Shown one piece after another: positions 7,789 through 16,070 of a stretch of DNA of 64,000 nucleotides. A model generated the notes under the pieces. That model was not told the DNA's origin, searched no databases, and worked only from the letters and a program-made list of their open reading frames with translations. The translations under genes were made by a program, and so were the position numbers. Location: positions 1 to 64,000 of the forward strand of contig DAIDDL010000021.1 of the NCBI GenBank assembly GCA_027309085.1, written 5' to 3'. Each line of letters starts with the position of its first letter. Positions within the stretch are counted from its first letter, which is position 1. Origin of the DNA: Sulfobacillus sp. GTDB taxonomy: Bacteria > Bacillota > Sulfobacillia > Sulfobacillales > Sulfobacillaceae.

Positions 7789-8028
7789 ATGCCATTCGTA
7801 ACGGACTTACACACGTTGATCACCAGTGCCTCCGGATGGATTAGCGGGCTGGCGCTAACAGGAGGCGGCGCGATGCTGGCCTACCACGGCTTGGCACGGA
7901 ACTTCGAAACCGATCCGTCCAAGGTAGCCCAGCACAATCAAAGCATGAAAAAGGTCCTCGCGGGCACGGCGATTGTCGGCGGATCGACTGGGATCGTCGC
8001 GGCGTTCGGCAAGTTTTTTGGACTCTAA
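7789..8028 (+). CDS. Small two-helix membrane protein, VirB2/pilin-like
   Basis: This 79-residue protein has two hydrophobic segments (about residues 13-30, GWISGLALTGGGAMLAYHGL, and 54-76, VLAGTAIVGGSTGIVAAFG) joined by a short polar loop. That is the topology of VirB2/TrbC-type pilins and of small conjugation membrane subunits. AAAGGAGAT lies upstream with good spacing. The gene is bracketed by a hairpin before it and a terminator after it, so its transcript can be made at a different level from the rest, as expected for an abundant pilus subunit. There is no clear cleavable signal peptide. The pilin call rests on size, topology and place in the operon. Confidence 0.55.
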   Translation: MPFVTDLHTLITSASGWISGLALTGGGAMLAYHGLARNFETDPSKVAQHNQSMKKVLAGTAIVGGSTGIVAAFGKFFGL

Positions 8029-8042
8029 TCGCTACGGGGTTG

Positions 8043-8075
8043 GGGGGTTCGGTGAGCTGAACCCCTTGCTTTTTT
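8043..8075 (+). terminator. Intrinsic terminator after the pilin-like gene
   Basis: GGGGTTC (8044-8050) pairs with GAACCCC (8059-8065), followed by TTGC and a run of six T. It would reduce transcription into the downstream secretion genes relative to the pilin-like gene. Confidence 0.75.
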
Positions 8076-8101
8076 AGAGATAGCGAGAAAGGATGATGGC
8101 G

Positions 8102-8668
8102 ATGGCAGACGAAAAAGACCCCGGACTGGACGTGGAGTCTGACGCGGCAGACCTCCACACAAAGAAGACTCCGACAGACTACCAATCCGCCGACGTGTTG
8201 ATCGACGAGGCTCTGGCCAATCCCGACCTGAATCCGGCACTGAAAGCCGCGTTATGGCCGGTTCAGTGGTATATCGGCCGCCTAAAACATGATATCGAAA
8301 TACTGAAAGCGCCCGTCCAATGGATAGAATCTCTCCGGGAAAAGGGCGAGGCACAAACGCAAAAAGACCAGATGTGGCAGCGCACGGTAAAACAGGCGGA
8401 CCTCCAGCCCTTTGACTCGGGAGAAAATAACAGCCAAATCTGGGTGACGCAAAAGCCGTGGCAACCGGACCCGCGTTGGGTGCCAATCGCGGACGAGGCC
8501 GCGTGGCATAGCCAGGAGGGCCTTCGCGTGTGGAGTAATCCGTCGCTGAAAGCCATGGCCATGGAGCACGAAAATGGGGTCACCTTCGTAGAGCGCTACC
8601 CCACCCAGGCGGCTTTCATCCAGAAGCTCGGCTCGATGACAGCACCGTCCCGGGAGGAGGAGCGGTAA
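8102..8668 (+). CDS. Uncharacterised conjugation-operon protein
   Basis: This 188-residue soluble protein has no recognised motif. It is acidic at the N terminus (ADEKDPGLDVESDAADL) and contains aromatic-rich stretches such as ALWPVQWYIGRLKHDIE. No signal peptide or membrane span is seen. Three ATG codons cluster at 8093, 8096 and 8102; the last is preferred because GAAAGG ends nine bases before it. The stop overlaps the start of the next gene (TAATG), which couples it to the VirB6-like gene. A cytoplasmic accessory role in the secretion apparatus is inferred from position alone. Confidence 0.6.
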   Translation: MADEKDPGLDVESDAADLHTKKTPTDYQSADVLIDEALANPDLNPALKAALWPVQWYIGRLKHDIEILKAPVQWIESLREKGEAQTQKDQMWQRTVKQADLQPFDSGENNSQIWVTQKPWQPDPRWVPIADEAAWHSQEGLRVWSNPSLKAMAMEHENGVTFVERYPTQAAFIQKLGSMTAPSREEER

Positions 8669-9576
8669 TGGGCGTACTGGTGGAAGGCGCCATCAATTAT
8701 CTGATGCAGCGTATGCTGAATGCGTTCACTAGACTTATGACCACATGGATGGTGGATCTCGAAAAGATGGGCATCACCGAAGCGCATTCAGTGTTTGTGC
8801 AAGACACCATGAAGACGATGCAGGGGATAGCGATTAGCCTGTTGGCCCTCTACCTCGCGTGGACCGGCATTCACCAGTATATCCTGTGGTCGGAAGGCGC
8901 ACCGGACATGGGCACGGGCGTCTGGAAACCCGCTATGTTGTCCACCTTAGGCATCGCCGCGTCCAGCGCATTCACGATCGGGGTGTTTCGTTTCGGAATA
9001 GATCTGGCCGGAACGATTGCGGGGCTGCGCGTGTATCAGAATGGGCTCACCCTGGTCACCACGTTGATTCATGGCGTCACGATGTTGTCGCCGACGACGA
9101 CCATCATTTTGTGGATTGTGTATCTGGTCACGATTGCCATTCTCCTGCTCGTCGTGTTGCTGTCGGCTGTGCGGGCAGCTGAGTTGGCGTTTTACACCGC
9201 TGCCAGCCCGCTCTTTGCCCTCGGTCTCGTCAAAAGGGACATGGGCATTTTCAAGAACTTCCTGCAGAAACTCATCATCCTCTCGGTGAGTCAAGCCGTC
9301 GTCATCTTCGCCGTGAGCGCTGGGAATGCCGCTATTGGGGCCATGGGCACGACGGCCGCCAGTGTGGCGACTGCCCCTTTGATCTATCTCGGATTTCTGT
9401 GGGTGGCTTTGCGGGGTCCGCACATGCTGGAAGGCATGGTGTACAAGACTGGCGGGGGAGAGATGGTGATCGTGCCGATGATTAAAAACACCGTCGGGCG
9501 TGCCTTTAGTGGCGACGGCAACGGAACACGGGGCAGCGACAGCCACGTGAGCAGCGGAGGAGGGGAGGCAGAGTGA
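8668..9576 (+). CDS. Polytopic membrane protein, VirB6/TrbL-like channel component
   Basis: This 302-residue protein has about six hydrophobic segments, among them GIAISLLALYLAWTGIH, LSTLGIAASSAFTIGVF, a long stretch around IILWIVYLVTIAILLLVVLL, and two more before residue 260. The C-terminal 40 residues are polar and glycine/serine-rich. This is the topology of VirB6/TrbL inner-membrane subunits, which carry DNA through the membrane in type IV secretion. It overlaps the gene before it by one base and the gene after it by four, so it sits in a tightly coupled operon. The call rests on topology and neighbours. Confidence 0.75.
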   Translation: MGVLVEGAINYLMQRMLNAFTRLMTTWMVDLEKMGITEAHSVFVQDTMKTMQGIAISLLALYLAWTGIHQYILWSEGAPDMGTGVWKPAMLSTLGIAASSAFTIGVFRFGIDLAGTIAGLRVYQNGLTLVTTLIHGVTMLSPTTTIILWIVYLVTIAILLLVVLLSAVRAAELAFYTAASPLFALGLVKRDMGIFKNFLQKLIILSVSQAVVIFAVSAGNAAIGAMGTTAASVATAPLIYLGFLWVALRGPHMLEGMVYKTGGGEMVIVPMIKNTVGRAFSGDGNGTRGSDSHVSSGGGEAE

Positions 9577-9944
9577 GCCGAGGCTTCTGGCAAGACTTCG
9601 TCGACGGAATCGGGTCGACGTATACCGACTCCAGCGGACGTGTTCACACCACCACCACCCGGCGCGTGTATGACCCATCCCTCGATCCCTGGCTGGGGGT
9701 CCGCAATCTTGTGACCTGTCCCTCCTGTGGCGTCATTGGGCGCCATAAGGAGCGCGGCAACCCCAAAAGAGAGTTTCAGAAACTGCTGGACCGGGGCCTT
9801 GACGGCCCCGCAAAGTGTGCGTCCTGCCATGAGTGGTCTGTCGCTGGCTCGTTGCTGCTGAACGGCAAACGCTATGCACCCGGAGAGCGGGTGCCCTGTC
9901 CCGAGTACCTAATTCCCGGTCATGCGAAGGAGGAGGAACGCTAA
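9573..9944 (+). CDS. Small double zinc-ribbon protein of the conjugation operon
   Basis: This 123-residue protein contains two Cys pairs, TCPSCG near residue 48 and KCASCH near residue 82, spaced as in a zinc ribbon. The N-terminal part has a threonine-rich strand (SSGRVHTTTTRRVYD). It starts at GTG overlapping the stop of the VirB6-like gene and ends just before the PrgI/VirB3-like gene, so it belongs to the secretion operon. No family is recognised. A structural zinc site or a nucleic-acid-binding role is possible; nothing in the sequence decides between them. Confidence 0.6.
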   Translation: MSRGFWQDFVDGIGSTYTDSSGRVHTTTTRRVYDPSLDPWLGVRNLVTCPSCGVIGRHKERGNPKREFQKLLDRGLDGPAKCASCHEWSVAGSLLLNGKRYAPGERVPCPEYLIPGHAKEEER

Positions 9945-9945
9945 C

Positions 9946-10254
9946 ATGGCGTATCTTGTACCGTCCCCGGTCAGGCGGGGGTACGAATTTGCACCCGGCA
10001 TCGGAATCATCGAAGTCGTCGTGGCCGGTGTGGGGGTCGTCATGGGAGGCACGCTGATGGGTCTCACCATTCTGTTGCACCTCGGCTATCTGTCCCATGC
10101 CGTGGCACTGATTATTCCCAGCGGAATCGGGGTCGGGAGTGTGATGTTGAAGATTAGCGACATGCCTTTGTGGCAACACGGGCAAGCCGCTTGGCAGTGG
10201 ATGCACAGTGTGAGGCGGAGACTGTATGACTTCCGCTATCCCATGGATTACTAG
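9946..10254 (+). CDS. PrgI/VirB3-like small membrane subunit
   Basis: This 102-residue protein starts MAYLVPSPVRRGYEFAPG, then has two adjoining hydrophobic segments (about residues 17-40 and 44-66), then a charged amphipathic C terminus (WQWMHSVRRRLYDF). VirB3 and PrgI proteins have the same build and always stand directly before VirB4, as here. AGGAGGAGG precedes the ATG with normal spacing. Its role would be to anchor the VirB4 ATPase to the membrane channel. Size, topology and order all agree, but no diagnostic motif exists in this family. Confidence 0.7.
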   Translation: MAYLVPSPVRRGYEFAPGIGIIEVVVAGVGVVMGGTLMGLTILLHLGYLSHAVALIIPSGIGVGSVMLKISDMPLWQHGQAAWQWMHSVRRRLYDFRYPMDY

Positions 10255-10280
10255 CCACCTGTAAGGGAGGATGTTATCTC

Positions 10281-10910
10281 GTGAAACACTCAAAGAAAGC
10301 CCAACTATCGGGGCCTGTTTTGCCCCTTGAGCAACAGGCGGCCCAAGACTGGCTGCCGATTCGGGATCTCCATGATGGTTGCTTGTTCCGTCCCGACGGC
10401 GGGGTTATCGCCGGGGTGACCCTGCCGCCCTTTTCACTGTCGTTAAAGTCTCACCGGGAAGTGTCACACCTGATCGCGGGCCTCCAATCTGCCCTCAATG
10501 GCCTCGACGTGCCGTGGCAAATTCTGAGTCTGGGCCGGCCTGTCGAATTAGACGCATATTTGTCCCAACTCGACGCGATGCGGGCCGAGGCGACGCCGGA
10601 GCGCAAACCCTTGTTGCGCGAATACTGGCACTGGGTATCCGACCTGGTCCGCTCAGGCGAAACCACCGAACGGCGGTACTACTTGCTGATGACTCGCACT
10701 GGGGCCGATGCTGTCGCCGAACATCGGAGTGCGCTCCGTGACGTCCTGGATGGCTTGAGCCGCATTGATCCCGGGTTTCAGTGCCAGGCGATGACGGACG
10801 CCGACTGGCGTGAACTGTTGTTTTTGGCCTTTCATGCCGACCAAAGCGCCGTCGAAGCGGTCCCCGAAGGCCGTGTCGGGCTGCCGCCGATTTACCAAGG
10901 AGGGAAATAA
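10281..10910 (+). CDS. Stand-alone N-terminal domain of VirB4 (first half of a split VirB4)
   Basis: This 209-residue protein resembles the N-terminal region of VirB4/TraC ATPases: a strand-rich start (WLPIRDLHDGCLFRPDGG), then residues discussing membrane and partner contacts, then RYYLLMTRTGADAVAEH, similar to the section that precedes the ATPase domain. It has no nucleotide-binding motif. The gene ends one base before the ATG of the ATPase part, with AAGGAGGG inside its last codons. This looks like a VirB4 divided into two cistrons rather than a frameshift, because each part has its own ribosome site and clean ends. Confidence 0.6.
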   Translation: MKHSKKAQLSGPVLPLEQQAAQDWLPIRDLHDGCLFRPDGGVIAGVTLPPFSLSLKSHREVSHLIAGLQSALNGLDVPWQILSLGRPVELDAYLSQLDAMRAEATPERKPLLREYWHWVSDLVRSGETTERRYYLLMTRTGADAVAEHRSALRDVLDGLSRIDPGFQCQAMTDADWRELLFLAFHADQSAVEAVPEGRVGLPPIYQGGK

Positions 10911-10911
10911 C

Positions 10912-12753
10912 ATGTTTGCACTGAACAAAAAGGCTCTAGGATCCGCCAAGCCAGCTACGAAAGTCTCCGTCAAAAAAGGAACCAGTCCGGCCCCCGGTTC
11001 GGGACTGCGTTCCCTCTTTGCGCCCATGGCGCTGGATTTTGGCAAAACAGCGATGACCATTGGGGACCATTGGGCCCGGGCGTATTTGGTGACCGCCTTG
11101 CCCCCGACCGTCGACGCGGGATGGCTCAGTGATGCCGCCAACTTGCCGGGGGTGACGCTGAGTCTGCACGGGGTCCCCGAAGATTCGGGGAACCTTGTCA
11201 ATGACTTGAGCCGCAAAATCGCGCAGTTGGCGGGCCAACTCGAAACCAAAACCAGTGCGCTCACTGAACAGCGCACGGCGCAACAACTCAGCGATGCCCA
11301 GACGCTGATGAAGCAGCTGGACGCGGAGCATGAGGCGGCCTTTACAATATCTGTGGTTTTGACTGTCACGGCCCCGGACGCCGAATCCGGCCTGCGCCGG
11401 GCTAAGGTGTTGGAAAATAAGCTGGCGGCCCACAGCATGCGCGTGCGCACGTTGGCCTTTAGGCAGGAAAGCGGGTTGCAAGCGGCAGGTCCCTGGGGCT
11501 TGTTGCCGAAAGACCTCATGGGTAGCGCACCCTATGTATTGCCCGTGAGCACGGTCGCGGCCAGCTGGCCATTCAGTTCCGGTGGCATTAACCACGGGCA
11601 CGGCATTGCCTTGGGCACCGATTCGAGCGGCGGGTTGGTGCTCCTGGACCGCTGGAACCCACCCGACCATGCGGGCATTGCCAACCCAAATTTCACAATC
11701 CTCGCCGTGTCGGGCGGCGGGAAAACCTATGGCACGATTACGATGTTGCTGCGGGAATTTGCCCAAGGTGCACAAATCCTGATTCTCGATCCGGAAAAGC
11801 GCGAATACCAAGGAGTATGCCACCAAGTCGGAGGGAACTGGCTGAATGCCGGGGGTGGGACGACTCGCATTAACCCGTTTCAAGCCCCAGTCGCCGCCAC
11901 GGACAGAGGTGGCATGAGTGCCTTGACGCTCCACATTCAACGGGTGTTGACGTTCTTGAATACCTTCATGCCGAACCTGAGTCCGATTACCCAGGCCCTA
12001 TTGTCCGGGGCCGTTCGCGAAACCTATGAAGGCCACGGCATTCCCCTGGACGCGGACCCGGGCGATTTCACGAACGAGCAGTGGCCGGATATTCGCCACC
12101 TCTACGCGGTGTGCCAGCGCCATGCAGTCGACGAACCCGACCAGCCCGAGTGGAAAACCCTCGGTGCTCTGCTCCAAGAAGCTGCCATCGGTGTGCTGTC
12201 GGGGCTGTGGGCTGGGCCGTCCACCGTGCCGCAAAGTGCCCGTGCGGATTTCGTGGTGGCGGATTTGATGGACCTTCACGATGCCCCGGATCACGTCAAA
12301 CGAGCCCAATATCTGAATGTCCTCGGATATCTGTGGGACCTCATCCGGCGGGACAAGAGCCAGCGCAAGGTGCTGGTTGCGGATGAGGCGTGGATGTTGG
12401 TTGACGCCCAAAATCCGGATACTTTGCGTTTTTTGAAGCAAGTGGCGAAACTGATTCGCGGCTACAATGGGAGCCTGATGACCATTACGCAAAATGTCTT
12501 CGATTTCCTCGCTCCCGCGGTGCGGCAAGACGGAGAGCCAGTGCTCACCAATGCCGGCACGACGCTCCTGCTGCGGCAGGACAAACGGAACTTGCAGTCG
12601 CTGATTGAGCTTTTCGATCTGTCGGAACAGGAACAAGACAAGCTGGCGGGGGCTGTCAAGGGACAAGGGTTGTTGATTGCGGGAAATCAGCGGGCATGGG
12701 TGACGATTAAAGCGAGTACTTACGAAGATGCGATCATTAAGTCCAAAGAATAA
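10912..12753 (+). CDS. VirB4-type ATPase (second half of a split VirB4)
   Basis: This 613-residue ATPase powers type IV secretion assembly and transfer. Walker A is AVSGGGKTYG near residue 266, followed by QILILDPEKREY, a classic VirB4 motif. Walker B is KVLVADEAWMLVD near residue 490, then RGYNGSLMTITQNVFDFL and the terminal GLLIAGNQRAWVTI. The start at 10912 follows AAGGAGGGAAATAAC; an upstream frame to 10810 is ignored. The N-terminal 200 residues include a coiled, glutamine-rich section. With the preceding protein it makes a complete VirB4-sized unit. Confidence 0.9.
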   Translation: MFALNKKALGSAKPATKVSVKKGTSPAPGSGLRSLFAPMALDFGKTAMTIGDHWARAYLVTALPPTVDAGWLSDAANLPGVTLSLHGVPEDSGNLVNDLSRKIAQLAGQLETKTSALTEQRTAQQLSDAQTLMKQLDAEHEAAFTISVVLTVTAPDAESGLRRAKVLENKLAAHSMRVRTLAFRQESGLQAAGPWGLLPKDLMGSAPYVLPVSTVAASWPFSSGGINHGHGIALGTDSSGGLVLLDRWNPPDHAGIANPNFTILAVSGGGKTYGTITMLLREFAQGAQILILDPEKREYQGVCHQVGGNWLNAGGGTTRINPFQAPVAATDRGGMSALTLHIQRVLTFLNTFMPNLSPITQALLSGAVRETYEGHGIPLDADPGDFTNEQWPDIRHLYAVCQRHAVDEPDQPEWKTLGALLQEAAIGVLSGLWAGPSTVPQSARADFVVADLMDLHDAPDHVKRAQYLNVLGYLWDLIRRDKSQRKVLVADEAWMLVDAQNPDTLRFLKQVAKLIRGYNGSLMTITQNVFDFLAPAVRQDGEPVLTNAGTTLLLRQDKRNLQSLIELFDLSEQEQDKLAGAVKGQGLLIAGNQRAWVTIKASTYEDAIIKSKE

Positions 12754-12778
12754 GCCACAGGGGAAAGGGTGGGTCCGT

Positions 12779-12991
12779 ATGCTATGGCGGGGGCTGCATT
12801 GGATTGAGACCTATGCTCCGCAGTTGAAAGCAGTGTTTCTGCTGCTCTGGGCGCTGTCGGCTATCGTGTGCGGGGTCAGCACCGTGATCTTGCTTATTCT
12901 GGGGAAACCCGCCTTGACGGGAGTCTTAGATACGTTTGTCAGCGTGATGTTCTTTGGGTTCTTCCGCAGCCTGTTTTTGTTTCTTTCGTAA
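12779..12991 (+). CDS. Small membrane protein of the secretion operon
   Basis: This 70-residue protein has two hydrophobic segments, LKAVFLLLWALSAIVCGVST (starting near residue 17) and a phenylalanine-rich C terminus (SVMFFGFFRSLFLFLS). It begins with a short amphipathic piece (WRGLHWIETYAPQ). The ATG at 12779 is preferred because GAAAGGGTGG lies upstream and the residues before it have no protein character. It follows the VirB4 ATPase by 25 bases, and a terminator follows it. No family is recognised. Confidence 0.5.
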   Translation: MLWRGLHWIETYAPQLKAVFLLLWALSAIVCGVSTVILLILGKPALTGVLDTFVSVMFFGFFRSLFLFLS

Positions 12992-13011
12992 CCCGGTCAT
13001 CCTGATGTTGA

Positions 13012-13040
13012 GCCGTCCCTCACCGGGGCGGTTCTTTTGT
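13012..13040 (+). terminator. Intrinsic terminator ending the virB4 unit
   Basis: GCCGTCCC (13012-13019) pairs with GGGGCGGT (13025-13032), using two G-U pairs, and is followed by TCTTTTGT. Six bases later the TATAGGAGGTGG ribosome site of the next gene begins, repeating the arrangement seen at 173-224 and 6718-6779. Confidence 0.65.
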
Positions 13041-13060
13041 CATTATAGGAGGTGGTTTTT

Positions 13061-13462
13061 GTGCAAGAACTAATGTTTCGCGTGGAAGATTTAAGCACCA
13101 CAGCAGAGCGTGAGAGCGCCCAAGCGTTAGCGTCCTACCGCGTGCGGCAATCCAGAGCCTTTGAAATTGGCGTGCACAGCCCGATGACGGACAATGGGAC
13201 GTTGATTTACGTGCTTAGTGGCCGCACCCACCCCGACGGCATCACACAGCTGGTCGAAAGCTATTATCCGGCCCATCCCCCTCGCGACAACACATGGATG
13301 TATGCCGATGTCAAACCGGGTAAGGCTCCCGTCGTCCGCAGCTATACGTTTGAGTCGCCTGCCACCGCGGCAGGATGGGTCTATAGCCGCATGGATTCAT
13401 TCTTTACGGAGCTGACTCACCGCTACCCGGATTATGTCAAAGCCTCCGATCACGAACGGTAA
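13061..13462 (+). CDS. Uncharacterised protein in the conjugation region
   Basis: This 133-residue soluble protein starts at GTG, seven bases after TATAGGAGGTGG, and begins VQELMFRVEDLSTTAERES. A central part has alternating strands (NGTLIYVLSGRTHPDGITQL, VRSYTFESPATAAGWVYSRM) without known motifs. It has no signal peptide or membrane segment. It lies 12 bases before the transglycosylase gene, and the strong ribosome site and conserved leader suggest high expression. No family could be recognised. Confidence 0.55.
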   Translation: MQELMFRVEDLSTTAERESAQALASYRVRQSRAFEIGVHSPMTDNGTLIYVLSGRTHPDGITQLVESYYPAHPPRDNTWMYADVKPGKAPVVRSYTFESPATAAGWVYSRMDSFFTELTHRYPDYVKASDHER

Positions 13463-13474
13463 GGAGGGGAATTC

Positions 13475-15214
13475 ATGGCCGAAGACCGCAGGGAGTCACT
13501 GAAGCAAGCGGCGATGGACGAACTCAAACGACAAGCGTCCCGGCGTCTGTGGGCGTGGATCTTGGGAAGTGTCGGCGCGACGGTGCTAGGTTGGGGATTG
13601 TTGATCCTGATTGCGCTCATCGCGAGCACGGCCTTGCTGGCGGGCGTGGGGCATTGGCTTTCGGGCATCTTTGGCCCCCACCCCCCCGCGATTGCGACCG
13701 ACGCGAGCCGTCCCACGGAATGGCTGACCCCCATCAGCCGGCAAGCGATAGCCTTGAACATCCCAAACAGTGTCGTCCTCGCGGTGATCAACCAAGCGAG
13801 CGACGGCCAAATCTATGGCGACCGTTGGTACTGCTCGAACGGTCAGACCACGGGCGAAGCGTGTCACGTGGCCTATCACAAGGGCCTGTTGGGCATCGGT
13901 CCTACAGGCGTGCATCATCTGGGGATTGGCTATTCGCTGATGGGGCTAAATGGGAAGGACATGACCATTCCGTCCGGGGATCATCACAGCATCTCCTGGA
14001 ATCTGCATGAAGGCGTGACGCTCTTGGCCGGCAGCTTGAACGGCGCCCCCTATTGGCAGGCTGCGCTGAATACCTTTCATGCGCGATTTCAAGCGCCGCC
14101 GGGCTGGCGTAGTACTGCCAATTACGCAAACACGATCGAAGGCTGGTTAGGCAGTTATGAGACCGTCTCCACGAACAGTGGGCGACCGGTCAAGCAAGAC
14201 ATCGTGCAAGGCCTGTACGACAGTGGGCCAAACCTTGGCGCGTGGGCTTTAGCAGACTGGTCGCACAAAACCGGGCAGTGGGACGATCCCGGCCATCGCC
14301 CCGAGTGGGTCTTTGTCGTCGGAGCAGCGCCGACAGGTCCAGAATGGGACCATCCTTGGATGCCGAAGACCGTGCAGGTGATTCCCCCGCCGCCCCACAG
14401 CCCAGGTTCCGCTACCGTGAGCACCACGCGCTACTACCTCTGGGGCCACACGATGCTGTCTCCGGTGTCGGTAGTCGGGACCTTGAAAAACGGCCAGCAG
14501 GTGGGCTTCGACCTCAGCACGGAAAATCCGAAGATTCCTGTCTGGAAGGACGGTACGGTTTTTGGGGCGAAAGTGCCGCTGCTCGGCCCCAAAGCCCTGA
14601 CGAGTATTACCGCCACATGGCCAAATCCCCACGGGCACAACACCACCACTGAGACGATTCAATGGCCCGAACAGCCATCGGGAGCAGTGAGTTCTGTGGG
14701 TCATGTAGCCGACACCAAGACCGTAGCCCAATGGTGGTCGGACATCGAAATCGCCAGCCAGCAAACAGGCGTACCAGCCGACTGGATCGCGGCTGAAATG
14801 GACAATGAGTCCGGCGGCAACGCCAATGCCGGACAACCTGATGGAGCCGAGGGCCTCATGCAGATCGAGCCAGCGACTGCGCGGAGACTGCCGGGGTACT
14901 ATCCCGGTGCCCGTCTCAACCCCCAAGAAAACCTCATCATGGGCGCAGAATTGTTGGAGGAAAACCACGCACAATTCGGATCATGGCGGTTGGCGAGTGC
15001 TGCTTACTACGCCGGTTCAGGTGCAGTCAGTGACCAGGGCGTGACGTTGGGTATGTCGTGGAGCCAAGCCGCCCCGATGTTGAACGTCATTCCCAATCCC
15101 AAAACGAGCCAAAACTCCGGTGGCAACACCCTTACCATCGCGCAGTATGCGAACAACATTGAGGCCACCAGCCAAGCGATTGCCCCAACACAGAAAGGAA
15201 CGAAATCGAAATGA
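13475..15214 (+). CDS. Membrane-anchored VirB1-like lytic transglycosylase
   Basis: This 579-residue protein has one membrane segment near residues 35-58 (TVLGWGLLILIALIASTALL) and a large extracellular part. The C-terminal SLT domain shows DNESGGNANAGQPDGAEGLM near residues 442-465, with the catalytic glutamate in DNESGG, then QIEPATARRL and LASAAYYAGSGAV. Such enzymes cut peptidoglycan so the conjugation channel can cross the wall. The central region (residues 100-400) is unassigned and contains a GLLGIGPTGVHHLGIGYS segment that resembles a second, degenerate transglycosylase-like fold. It overlaps the next gene by ATGA coupling. Confidence 0.85.
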   Translation: MAEDRRESLKQAAMDELKRQASRRLWAWILGSVGATVLGWGLLILIALIASTALLAGVGHWLSGIFGPHPPAIATDASRPTEWLTPISRQAIALNIPNSVVLAVINQASDGQIYGDRWYCSNGQTTGEACHVAYHKGLLGIGPTGVHHLGIGYSLMGLNGKDMTIPSGDHHSISWNLHEGVTLLAGSLNGAPYWQAALNTFHARFQAPPGWRSTANYANTIEGWLGSYETVSTNSGRPVKQDIVQGLYDSGPNLGAWALADWSHKTGQWDDPGHRPEWVFVVGAAPTGPEWDHPWMPKTVQVIPPPPHSPGSATVSTTRYYLWGHTMLSPVSVVGTLKNGQQVGFDLSTENPKIPVWKDGTVFGAKVPLLGPKALTSITATWPNPHGHNTTTETIQWPEQPSGAVSSVGHVADTKTVAQWWSDIEIASQQTGVPADWIAAEMDNESGGNANAGQPDGAEGLMQIEPATARRLPGYYPGARLNPQENLIMGAELLEENHAQFGSWRLASAAYYAGSGAVSDQGVTLGMSWSQAAPMLNVIPNPKTSQNSGGNTLTIAQYANNIEATSQAIAPTQKGTKSK

Positions 15215-15999
15215 AAACCTCGAAAAAGATCCTCATAGGAACTGGCATTGTCATGGTGGGAGCCGTCGCGGTCATTGCGGCGTCTCCTGCTCCCCAGCCT
15301 CTGCCGGTGAAAAAGGTTCCGGATATCATCCGGAGAAAGGTCCCCCAGCGCAAAGCTCAGCCCGCCAAGACCCCGGCCAAAATAGTCCGAGTGCCCCAAA
15401 GTCCGCAACCCCCGGTCATCCCAAGCCCAGGTCGCAACAGCATGACGAGTGCCCAAGCCAGCTTGGCCGCTATGACCCACAAAGAGGGTGTCAAGACACC
15501 CGCAGGGCCGATTGATATTGTCGGCAATTTTGCTCAACCGACGCAAAAATGGGCCTTTGCGACGTTAGCGGCTAAGGGCGTGAGTACAGGCTACACCCTT
15601 TGGTTCGGGGAGCAGGACACGCCCCGGGGCCCGTGGGCGTGGATTCCGAGCACCTTGCCCGGGGCGCTCTCCTCGAAACTGCCCCCAGCCGTGTACAGCG
15701 CTCTCCAGTGGGCTTGGGATCTCAACCAAGGGCAATCGGGTCCCACGCTCTTTGGCACGGTCTCATGGAGTGGTGTCACCGGGCATGTCGGCATGCCGGA
15801 GGGCTGGACGGCACAAGAGAGCTACGGCTCCCTCACCATAACGGTGTGGGAGCCGAGCTACACGGGTATTTACTCCGGTTACTACGGGGTGCAGTCCGCA
15901 TGGTATCCCAGCACCATTGCAGCAGGAAAAACCGGTCTCTCAATGATTGTGCCAGGCGGCCGAGAAACCTTGCGTCAGCTGGTCACCGCGGTGCATTAG
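15211..15999 (+). CDS. Exported or membrane-anchored protein of the conjugation operon
   Basis: This 262-residue protein begins KTSKKILIGTGIVMVGAVAV, a signal anchor or signal peptide, then a proline- and lysine-rich linker (residues 32-75). A globular part (about 90-262) is rich in Trp, Tyr, Gly and Ser, typical of surface proteins. It starts within the stop of the transglycosylase gene, so the two are translated together and probably act together outside the membrane. No catalytic motif was found. It could be a VirB8- or VirB7-like wall-spanning part, but that is only position-based. A terminator follows after 20 bases. Confidence 0.6.
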   Translation: MKTSKKILIGTGIVMVGAVAVIAASPAPQPLPVKKVPDIIRRKVPQRKAQPAKTPAKIVRVPQSPQPPVIPSPGRNSMTSAQASLAAMTHKEGVKTPAGPIDIVGNFAQPTQKWAFATLAAKGVSTGYTLWFGEQDTPRGPWAWIPSTLPGALSSKLPPAVYSALQWAWDLNQGQSGPTLFGTVSWSGVTGHVGMPEGWTAQESYGSLTITVWEPSYTGIYSGYYGVQSAWYPSTIAAGKTGLSMIVPGGRETLRQLVTAVH

Positions 16000-16018
16000 A
16001 AGGAGCGCGCCATTCTAT

Positions 16019-16044
16019 CCCCGCCAGCCCGGCGGGGTTTTTTT
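16019..16044 (+). terminator. Intrinsic terminator ending the transglycosylase unit
   Basis: CCCCGCC (16019-16025) pairs with GGCGGGG (16031-16037) and is followed by seven T. CTATAGGCAGGAGGTGG, the ribosome site of the next gene, starts about six bases later. Confidence 0.85.
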
Positions 16045-16070
16045 ATGCCTATAGGCAGGAGGTGGTTTGA

